A stretch of 64,000 nt of DNA, from the NCBI GenBank assembly GCA_050084985.1, contig JBITNC010000001.1:137826001-137890000 (forward strand), read 5' to 3'. Position 1 is the first letter of the stretch. Each line of letters starts with the position of its first letter. Under the pieces are notes generated by a model, which did no database searches, had not been told where the DNA came from, and was given only the letters and a program-made list of their open reading frames with translations. Made by a program: the position numbers and the translations under genes. Source of the stretch: Nageia nagi. Taxonomy: Eukaryota; Pinophyta. Below, in pieces: positions 11,212 to 20,400 of the stretch.

Positions 11212-11985
11212 TCTTGTGTTGAATTCATGTTTGTGATGATAACTTCACCCCTAGAAGGATTTTATGCTATATAGTGTTGATTTTATTGTACACCTTTGTG
11301 CTAAGTTTGCTTTGCATGAGGAACTTATTGTACAAAATTTTAAAAGCAAAAATTGGCCAATCTAGCACTATTTAGTTATCCATGTGAGAGGAACTCTTAT
11401 GTGTCTTTCGACACTATTTAGTTATCCATATGTGAGGAACTCGTATGTGCATTCTCTATTTTGGTCAATCTAGCACTATTCAGTTATCCATGTGTGAGAA
11501 ATTCATATGTGCATGCTCTATTTTGTAATGATAATCAACATATATTTTATATATAGCAGGTGACTATAAGTTTTTGGCATGGTATCTTCATGATGACTTA
11601 TAGTGCACCATTGATTAGTTCATGATGGCATTTGTGTGATTCATCTATCCTTGATGAGATGAATATGTTACATCTAACTGATCTTATTATTTAAGCTGCT
11701 TATGACTTGCAGATTCCTTTGAAATTATAGGTTACTTACCTCAGGTATGCAGGCTCTTGGATACTCTTCATGACTTTTAGTTGGATGAATACTTCATGTA
11801 CATTAAAATCGGTTGTGGTTAATGATTGTATTTGGCAAAGTAGTGAGTCTCAAACTAGATCTTTCTTACTTCACAAATATGTAAAAAGTTCTCATCTTCG
11901 TTGTATCTATTTGGAGAAGAACTCTCTTACTTTCTCTTCTTCTTCTCTCTTACTCGCTCTATCCTAATATTGCATTAAGAGGGAG
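11212..11985 (+). other. copia A 3' non-coding region with short repeats and polypurine tract
   Basis: This is non-coding sequence shared with copia C (43559-44290) and D (62506-63180). At 11352-11525 there are several units built around CACTATTTAGTTATCCAT, each followed by a GAGGAACTC-like piece; C and D have fewer units. The purine tract AAGAGGGAG at 11977-11985 abuts the LTR. Confidence 0.75.
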
Positions 11986-12481
11986 TGTTGGAATGTATAA
12001 TGCATTATTGTAAAGGTTTGTATTAAATCTTCTATGTAAGTTCACTAATACTTAAGGGTATCATTTGATACCTTAAGTATTTAAGTGAATATGATAATGT
12101 AACTTGTCCCACACTCCATGTCATGAGCATGCTCCTTGGGTAAAAGGATGTGCATATCATGCTATTGTACGTTGGATAAAAGGGTGATCCAAAGAGGGAT
12201 TTTGGCCTATAAATAGAAGGCTCCCTCTTTGTGATTACACACCAATTATAGAGTAAAGTTATGCTATAGGATAGTGGTTAGAAGAAAAGAGTAGGAGGAT
12301 TGTAAGAGTTCATATTTGTTAAGAAGAGAGATCTAGTTAGTGGATGTACTCCTAGTTGGAGGAACCACTTACATTTTGTGTTATCTTTGTGAGATTGCTT
12401 TGAGTTTATTAAATGTGTATTGTGAGCTTTCATGTGATCTTGAGAGTTTAGAATTGCTTATGTTATACTTCTATTCTTTCA
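11986..12481 (+). repeat. copia A 3' LTR (496 bp)
   Basis: It starts TGTTGGAATG and ends TTCTTTCA. It matches the copia D LTRs (55354-55847, 63181-63653) and, in reverse, the copia C LTRs (43076-43558, 50245-50647). The U3 part contains a small palindrome at 12047-12081 (arms AATACTTAAGGGTATCA and its complement). A TATA box lies at 12208 and a pyrimidine-rich end precedes the boundary. Confidence 0.9.
12208..12216 (+). promoter_or_regulatory. LTR TATA box (copia A)
   Basis: TATAAATAG occurs in the same context in all LTR copies of this family (for example near 55580 on +, and as its complement near 43330 and 50420). It is the likely core promoter of the element, with transcription starting about 30 bp downstream. 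Confidence 0.7.
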
Positions 12482-13550
12482 AAAAAAACTTGTTAGAAGT
12501 GGAGTAAATGCAAAGCAATCGATAACAAATAAAATACATAAAAATATTATAAAACTTCTTAAAAGAATAAGTGGTATGAGATAAGATGGTGATGAAGAGT
12601 ATGCAAGAAGTACTAAAGTATATTTAGATTAGCTTAAATCTTTACTTGATATTGATAAAAAAACTTATAACTCTTATGAAATTAAATATTAAATGATAAT
12701 ATATACTAATAGAAAATATAACAAATCTAATACGATATAGATATAAATACAAGAGAATACATAATTAATTATTAAAAATTATTATAATTTTTTCAATGAT
12801 TACTGTACATAAACCTTAAATAATCTAGACCCATTTAGTTAATTTTTACATTAAAAGAATCAAGTCCCCACCCTTAAAATGATGCAAATCATTTTCTTCT
12901 AACACCTAAACCCACATCATAATAGCATGTTTGACCTTATATGCACATTATTTCACTTTAGAAAGATGGAGACAACATTATAAAAAACATAAGTAAATAA
13001 CAACATAATCATTTACAAACCATGCTTATGAAATGACAATGGATCACTTTATGTTAGGAGAGAGTTGGTTGGAAAATGGGTATTAAATATGAGAAGCTCA
13101 AGTTGAAATATCTCAATTCATAAATTGAAAATTAATTAATTAATGTTAGATAAAAATTAAATAAAATATATATATACTAAATATAGAAAACTCAAGTTCA
13201 AATCTTTCAATTTATGAATTGATAATTTATTAATTTATGTTAAAAAATTAATTAAAAAATAAATATTAATATAAGAAAGGAAATTCAAATCTCTTAATTT
13301 ATGAAGTTTGAACAAAATATAAAAATCAAAATTCAAATCTCTAAATCACTCAAATGTTAAAAAAATTACACCTTGACTTATAAGAGTCATAAGATTAAAT
13401 CGAACTTTTAATTAATAAAAGACAAAACAATATTCACCGTTAACCAAAACCACACCAAACCAAAATCTTAAAAAAGACAACAAACCCCAAGATCACATCA
13501 TCATCTCTATCTTTATCTTATCCTCATTGCAAACATTGGGATTGAAGCAT
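12482..13550. other. AT-rich spacer, no gene seen
   Basis: Very AT-rich sequence between copia A and the CSI promoter. From about 13089 to 13360 a degenerate repeat recurs, built on phrases like TTCAAATCTCT-AATTTATGAA. No reading frame of note and no transposon domain is recognisable. Confidence 0.6.
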
Positions 13551-13599
13551 ATTCCCCCTTGCCTAGGAAAGGGGGCACTAAAATCTCTGCCACCATCTT

Positions 13600-14130
13600 T
13601 ATATTCTAAGAAGCCCACTCTAACATTCCGCTGCCCTATCACCCACTGCCGGGCCCCACGCACATGCTCCTTTTAACGGCTCCCAAAAAGCGCAGCGGAT
13701 TTTCTTGCCCTTTATTTAATTTAGTTTTTAATTATTTTGTGTCCCGGTGGTCGATGCGGGGACCACAGGGTAACGGCGCGGACTGCGGAGCATGGCATGG
13801 TGCGTTGACCGTAGGTTTGCGTTTGTTGACCGCCACGTAGACTGGCGGACTGGCCTGCTGCTGGCAGGCAGCTAAGCGGCCATGTGACCTGGAGGTCCAG
13901 GCGGAGGTTGCGGGTCAATCGTGGGTTAGGGGACGGGCGCCATTTATGTAGCCAAGACTGTTGCCCATGCGACCGTTGGCGTAACTGTAAGACTTGGCTT
14001 TTAGTGGTAAGCTGTTGGGCTAACTAACTGGAAGTGAGCGAGGCAGAGCTACGCAAAAGCCTAGCGCAGCCGCCCTTCCGCGCTTTGGTAGCAGCTCATA
14101 TAAATACAAATGTCTTATATTGATCCCATG
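13600..14130 (+). promoter_or_regulatory. GC-rich promoter region of the CSI gene with TATA box
   Basis: This is the most GC- and CpG-rich stretch in the window and is surrounded by AT-rich DNA. A TATA box, TATAAATA, is at 14099-14106, placing transcription start near 14130. TTGACC occurs twice near 13805-13830, matching the WRKY W-box core; binding is unproven. A long stop-free reading on the opposite strand here is best explained by GC richness. The first coding exon lies 3.3 kb downstream, so transcripts must remove a long 5'-UTR intron (about 14.2-17.3 kb). Confidence 0.6.
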
Positions 14131-14332
14131 GTGTTCTATCATTTCTTCTCTTGCTAGATCGTGAAGATCCGGAGCTTAGTGCGGAGGTCACGAGTTCGAA
14201 TCCCTGCGAGAGTGGATGCTTATTAGCAGGGTGTGTCATGAGCTTCTGCGAGTTTCTAGTCATTCGATGACAGGTTTGAAGGTACGGCGTGTGTTTAGTT
14301 TACGTCCCTTCGTGGTTTTTTGGAATTTTTAC

Positions 14333-14505
14333 AGTGACTTGGCATGGATTTTGCATTTTTTTTTTTTTTAATCTTTAAAGTGCGTTGACATCGATTTTGC
14401 ATTTTTTTTCAATCTTTACAGTGCGTTGTGATGGATTTTGCAATTTTTTTAAAATATTTTCAGTGCATTGGCATGGATTTTACATTTTTTTTAATCATTG
14501 CAATG
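14333..14505 (+). repeat. Four tandem units of about 42 bp in the CSI 5'-UTR intron
   Basis: Four diverged units each contain a CAGTGCGTTG-like start, GGATTTTGCATTT and a T-run ending in AATCTTTA. The first is lengthened by its T-run. They lie just downstream of the presumed non-coding first exon. Confidence 0.75.
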
Positions 14506-14549
14506 ATTTTTTTTTTCAAAGTTTTGTGCTGAACAAGCTCTGGAGAATT

Positions 14550-15225
14550 GTTTCTGATGTTGTGTAAGGGAGGATAGTGGAGCTTAGGGATCATTTTGCG
14601 TCTGTGTGTGAAAATTTGATTAATTTCGGTAAGGATGGAATGGATTGCAGCAGAGTAGGGTTTGGAGGAAATTTAACGAGGTTAAACACATGTTTATGAC
14701 TAGAAGTCTTCAAGATCTGGTTACCTTTTAAAGAACATGTAAAGAAGCATTACTTGGCGTCATTGACTCAATATTTATCCTCAAATTTAGGTGTGTGGAG
14801 TGTCGTTTCTGATAGGAAGGATATTAGAAGGTATCATTTTGCGTCTCTGTGTAGGAATTTGATTATTTTCGGGAGTATAGAATGGAGTCTGTAGAGTAGG
14901 GTTTGGAGAAAATTTAACGGATGAAACACGTGTTTATGGCGAGAAGTCGTCCAAATGTGGTTAGCTTTTAAAGCACACGTAGATGAAGCAATTTTGGCAT
15001 TATTAACACAAAATTTATCTTCAAATTTAGTTGAGGAGTGTTGTTTCTGATGTTTGCGTGAAGAAGGATATATAAATTGGATTAACCGATAGAGTAGGGT
15101 TTGGAGGAAATTTAATGCGGTTAAAACACTTGTTTATGGCGAGAAGTCCACAATATAGGGTTAGATTTTAAAGCATATGTAGAAGAAGTATTTTAGTAGC
15201 AATAACTCAAAATTTATCGTCAAAA
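14550..15225 (+). repeat. Three tandem units of about 180-250 bp in the CSI 5'-UTR intron
   Basis: Units start near 14550, 14803 and 15042, each at GTTTCTGAT. All share TAGGGTTTGGAG-AAATTTAA, ACAC-TGTTTATG-C-AGAAGTC, TTTTAAAGCA and AAATTTATC-TC in the same order. The third is shortened internally. The units have diverged by many substitutions and indels, so the duplication is old. Confidence 0.8.
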
Positions 15226-15641
15226 ATGGCTAGCGGGAACAAGAAACTAAAGCAGGTAAAGTAGAAAGGAAGAAATTTGGCAACGTATATACCGGATACG
15301 AATATAGGATCATTAGTTTTGGAGGAAAAATAAGGTAGCGGACCATCAGAAAGTATGAGCTTTTCCATCTTTTATATTTTTGGTGTTGTGGTAATGTTTC
15401 CTTTTTGAAAATATGGTTCAAGGAATTCTATCTATGGTGGATTCTAAACTTTATAAGCAACAATGGCCTGTAAAATGCAGGAGCGTAAGTAAAAGGATAC
15501 GTTGTTAAGGGGTCAAATGTTTTTTAAAAGAATAACTTACGAAACTGCCTAAACACTATACGAGTTATGATCACAAAACTTTGCAATGATTTTGAGGTTA
15601 AGTTTTATAGGTGGGGACGCTGGCTTAATGTTCAAGTCCTA

Positions 15642-15918
15642 TTTATGTTTGTTAGAAACATATTTGTAGGAAATCCATGTCTAACTTCATGTTGTGGGTA
15701 GTCAAAATATAATACCATAGGAACTCAAAAAAGTAACAATAAATCAAATCTGTACACAACCATAACACCTGTTGAGCTGTTTATGTTTGTTAGAAACATA
15801 TTTGTAGGAAATCCATTTTTAACTTCATGTTGTGGGTAGTCAAAATATTATACCATAGGAACTCATAAAAGTAACAATAAATCAAATCAGTACACAATCA
15901 TAACACGGACACCTGTTG
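15642..15918 (+). repeat. Two tandem units of 138 bp in the CSI 5'-UTR intron
   Basis: Both copies start TTTATGTTTGTTAG (15642 and 15780) and share the phrases GTAGGAAATCCAT, GTTGTGGGTAGTCAAAATAT and CACCTGTTGAG. They are very similar, so this is a younger duplication than the neighbouring ones. Confidence 0.85.
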
Positions 15919-16543
15919 AGAAGAGATGTTGAAGGATGTTCATCACCATCTAAGTGAGAATATCTGAAGTGGCTCTTATGAGTAGATTTGAGATCAATGT
16001 TTGCATGTGTGTGTGTGGTAATTCATGTGATTGTGGACAGTGATTAACTCTTGTAGAGGACTTGGTTTGATGAGTCAAGAAAAACCAATAATCAGTAAAT
16101 ACTAAAATAGAACCTTTGTTCCTGGTTCCTGACAAGGTTTTATTGAAGCATGCCTTTGGGTTTGCCATTGATGTGGAGTTTAATTGGTCAGATCATTCAG
16201 TGAAGCATTTCTCATTTTTCTGTGTTGCCCTCATATATCACACACAACAGAACCTGACTGTTGATATGCATCCTCAGTTCTGTCCATGGTGAACTGTTTA
16301 CAACACTTTCCTTTAACACAAAAAATGTAATCAAGAAGTTTAAGTTTTTGTCCATAGAAGTGGACATTTTTATATGACTCTGATGGAGGTCTTTACAAAC
16401 TATAAGTCTACTTGATCATTCAACACCACTTATAAAATCAGCAATTGCGACATTTGAACCATTTGGTATAAATTCAAAAAATTTGGATTTTAGCCTATAA
16501 TATCATCTATACTTTGGTATGCAGTTGCCTTTGGCATGTATCT

Positions 16544-17250
16544 TACCAAGAATTTGATCATATCACAGCACCATGTGCAGTGAATGAATGACCCCTGATA
16601 TGGAAAAGTTGTCAATCAAAACATTTCAATTTTCCTTCCATGCTGAAACTTGGAATTTTATCGATGTTATCTGAGGATCATTTAAATAGCCAGGCTTGTT
16701 CATCCTTTTTCTTTTTGTTGTAAAATTTTGCATGGGCCTTGTTCTTTGTCTATGACTCTATAATAACATACAAGAATCCTTTGTTTTGTTGACAAGGAAC
16801 ACTTCCTTTTTTTAAGTGAACTTGAACCTTCATATTATGACTTTGAGTTTTTATATTTAATTTGAATTCATGGATTATAAAAAAATGATCTAATGCATTT
16901 TACCAGAATTTGATCATATCACAACTCCATGTGCAGTGAATTAGTGACCCCTGATATGAGAAAGTTGTTAATCAAAGTATTTCAATTTTCGTTCCATGCT
17001 GAAAATCTCATTGATATTATCTGAGAATCGTTCAAGTACCCAGGCTTGTCCATCCTTGTGGTTCTTGTTGCAAATACTTGCATGTCTTGTCCTCTTTTTT
17101 TAATAACATTTGAGAATCCTTTGTTTTGTTTGAGAAGGAACTTTTTCTTTTGTTGTAGTCTATTGCTTGAACCATCATACTATGATTTTGATTTTGTATA
17201 TTTACTTTTAATTCATGGACTATAACAGTATCTAATACACTTTCTGTGGT
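16544..17250 (+). repeat. Two tandem units of about 357 bp in the CSI 5'-UTR intron
   Basis: Copies start near 16544 and 16901 (TACCA-GAATTTGATCATATC). They share ATGTGCAGTGAAT, TGACCCCTGATATG, CATGCTGAAA, CCAGGCTTGT, GAATCCTTTGTTTTGTT and TTCATGGA-TATAA in order. The second copy ends just before the acceptor of the 5'-UTR intron. Confidence 0.82.
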
Positions 17251-17399
17251 CGCTTTATTTTTTTATTTTTATAAAATTTTCAATTGCAGGTAAGATTCAC
17301 ATTAATAGGAAAGCAATAAAAATGTTTTCTTACACCAAAAATTGATATCTATGTACTTTCAGCAGATATTTTGAGTAACAGGAGAGGTTGCATTTATCA

Positions 17400-17461
17400 A
17401 TGACGACTGCAAAGTCTCAAGAAGCGCAAACATCGCATTCAATGCTAGTTGCTAGGGCAAG
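17400..17461 (+). CDS. CSI3-like: CSI coding exon 1 (N-terminus)
   Basis: This short exon follows 5'-UTR sequence that begins after an acceptor near 17362. It encodes about 20 residues (M-T-T-A-K-S-Q-E-A at the start) and ends AG before GTAACT. Its last two bases join the first base of exon 2 to make an Arg codon, which supports both the start and the donor. The donor lies inside the first of three 25-bp tandem units (17451-17525). Confidence 0.75.
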
Positions 17462-20400
17462 GTAACTCTGAATTTGCTAGGACAAGGCAACTCTGAATTT
17501 GCTAGGACAAGGCAACTCTGAATTTCATTATGCAATACAAGTGATGAAAAGGCTGATTGTAGAATGCCCGTGAATTGTTTCCATTAGTTTTTGATTCACA
17601 AACTGTACCAAAGTTCTCTGGAATATTCATTGAAATTTAAATTTATATGTTTTCTTAAACATATCCCTATTGCAGAAACTATTATTCTGCCTTCTTATGA
17701 TCTAATTCGTTGGTCTTATTTTGTCAAACTTATGGATATTGTGTCATGGAGATTGAGTACTATTATTTTTTCTTCAATTAAACAGTACCTTTGGACCTTG
17801 GTATTTGTATTAACTATTTATCATACAGTTCAAGCCCCTTTGATATTGAATGCAGTTGTTTCTGTGTAACTGCCTGTGACCATTGTTATTTTACTGGATG
17901 GAGTTGACCTTGTGCTTGTCTCAGGGAAATGCTTTCCAACTAACCACACCAACATAGTGTGGGTTGCACTAAGTTTTATCTTTCTTGTTTATCATGGAAA
18001 TTGTATTGTTAATTATGGGAATTAGTCTTGTTACTGGAAACTGCTCTGTTGGCTTGAGATAAATGACACTCGAGACATATTAGATTGAAGTTTCAAGTTT
18101 CCAGTTTTTTTTTGCAATATCTCTGATTTTAAGATGATTGCCTTCAGAGACTTTAAGGTAGCAGCAGGGATGGAAGATCCAGATGGTATATGGGCAACTG
18201 TTGCACAATTTATTGAGAAACTTCAGACAAACATATCTACATCAATTGAAAAGGAGCTGGCAACAAAACAACTCTTGGACCTTGCAAAGTCTAGAAAGGA
18301 TGGGAGAAATGCTATAGGTTCTCATTCGCAAGGAATACCGTTGCTTGTTGCACTTCTTAGATTGGGAACTACAGTTGCAAAGATCAATGTAGCTTTGACC
18401 TTGGGGTTTCATGTAAGGATGAAGAATTAAGAGTTAAAGTGTTGCTAGGGGGATGCATACCTCCTCTGCTTGGACTTCTTAGATGTGGGTCTGTAGAATC
18501 TCAGAAAGCAGCAGCAAAGGCAATCTTTGCAGTGTCAGATGGTGGTGTGGCAGCAGAGCATGTTGGAATGAAAATATTTATGACCGAGGGTGTGGTACCC
18601 AGTCTTTGGGAGCAACTTCACCCCAGGAACAAGCACGAAAAAGTAGTTGATGATCTTCTTACTGGAGCATTAAAAAATTTGTGTACCAACACTGAAGACT
18701 TCTGGCAAGCAACTGTTGAGGCTGGTGGAGTCGATATACTTGTCAGACTTATCACTTCTGGTAGTGCCGTTGCACAATCAAATGCATCCTCTCTCTTGGC
18801 TAGTCTGATGTTGGCCTCTGAGGCTAGCTGTACCAAGGTTCTCAATGCTGGTGCGGTTCCAGAACTTCTGAAGCTTGTGGGACCTGAAAATGAAATCTCA
18901 GTCCGTGCTGAAGCAGCTGGTGCATTACACGCTCTTTCCTCTAGAATAAAAAGTGCAAAAAAAGATATGGTGGATGCAGGTGGCGTTCCCATTTTGATCA
19001 GTGCAGTTGTAGCACCTTCAAAAGAGTCTATGCAAGGGCAGCCTGGTCAAACTCTGCAAGAGAATGCAATGGGTGCTTTAGCAAACATTTCTGGTGGAAT
19101 GTCTGCTATAGTGCTTAGCCTTGGAGAACACATCAAGTCATTTCGGTCGGACGGTCAGGTGGCTGATATTCTTGGTGCCCTGGCTTATGCGCTAATGGTA
19201 TTTAATGAAAAGTCAGATTCTACAAGGTCAATTGACACGGGGAAAATAGAAAGGCTGTTGATTAATCAACTCAAACCTCGTTCCTCTAAGCTTGTCCAAG
19301 AACGTGCAATTGAAGCCTTAGCTAGCCTCTATGGCAATGCTTTTCTGTCTGTATGTTTGATTCATTCAGAAGCAAAGAAATTGTTGGTTGGACTGGTGAC
19401 TATGGCAAGTTCTGAGCTGCAAGATGATCTCATACGCTTGTTAAGAAGCCTGTGTTCTGCTGATTCGGATCTGTGGCATTCACTTGGAGAACGAGAGGGA
19501 ATTCAACTTTTAATTTCTTTCCTTGGCTTATCTACTGAGCAACAACAAGAACATGCTGTAGCTTTGCTTTCCATATTAACTGCAGAAGTTGATCAAAGTA
19601 AATGGGCAATTACAGCAGCAGGTGGAATACCTCCACTTGTCCAGCTTCTTGAAACTGGATCTGGAAAAGCAAAAGAGGATGCGGCATTTATCCTAGGAAA
19701 TTTGTGCTCTCATAGTGAAGAAATCCGTGCTTGTGTTGAGAGTGCAGATGCTGTTTCAGCCCTTTTGTGCATGTTGAGGAATGCGAGTCCCAAAGGTCAA
19801 GAAGTTTCTGCCAGGGCACTTAAGCATCTTATTAGGTATGCAGATGCTGCCACAGTCAACCAGTTAGTTGCATTAGTTATAGGAAATCAGCCAAAGTCAA
19901 AAGTTCATGTCATAATGACTTTGGCTTGCTTACTTTCGTTGGCATCTCATCAAGACCTTGTACAGAAAGGACGCGCTGCGCATAAAGGTCTCCAATCGTT
20001 AGTTCAGATGCTTGTTTCTTTAAATGAAGAAACAAAAGAGACCGCTGCGTCAGCTCTTGCTGATGTTTTTGCTGCGAGAAAAGATCTTTGTAATAATCTT
20101 GATAAGTTAGAGATCATTGATCCTCTACTTAGGTTAATAAGTACTGGAACTGATCGTATTGCTGTGCATTCTGCTCGGGCACTAACAGCAGTTTTCTCCT
20201 CAATTGAAAATAACAAGCATGTGGTATGCATTGCCAGGAGTGCAGTTACTCCGTTGCTTCAGCTTGCAAAGTCTTCAAATATCTCTGTTGCAGAAATGGC
20301 AATCACTGCATTGTCTAATCTGTTTTTGGATGCTCAATTTGCTGAACAAGCTATAGTAGAGGATATCATTCCATCATTGACAAGAGTCATGAAAGAGGGT

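Larger units (their letters stand above)
1..12481 (+). mobile_element. Ty1/copia LTR retrotransposon relic (copia A), 5' end outside the window, interrupted by copia B
   Basis: Decayed pol domains run in copia order (protease, GAG-pre-integrase, integrase C-terminus, reverse transcriptase, RNase H) up to 2502, then resume at 11074 and end in an LTR at 11986-12481. The two halves rejoin cleanly: the RNase H reading that stops at 2502 continues after 11073, and the intact relative copia D has the same bases uninterrupted near 62369. Many in-frame stops show it is long dead. The LTR is closely related to those of copia C and D, so all three are one family. The 5' LTR, leader and most of gag lie before base 1. 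Confidence 0.9.

Noticed and set aside
13721-13918. Stop-free reading on the - strand in the CSI promoter region
   Set aside because: It lies in the GC-rich promoter, has no recognisable motif and no splice or start context; high GC alone explains the missing stops.
17591-17869. 92-codon reading in CSI intron 1
   Set aside because: Hydrophobic, no family match, between a valid donor and acceptor; most likely chance.
18134-18147. ATG at 18134 as the CSI start
   Set aside because: It lies before the AG acceptor at 18147, inside the intron; exon 1 with ATG at 17400 joins in phase.
18618-18992. Long - strand readings inside the CSI exons (also 20742-21017 and 23407-24012)
   Set aside because: They are antisense shadows of the conserved CSI coding frame.
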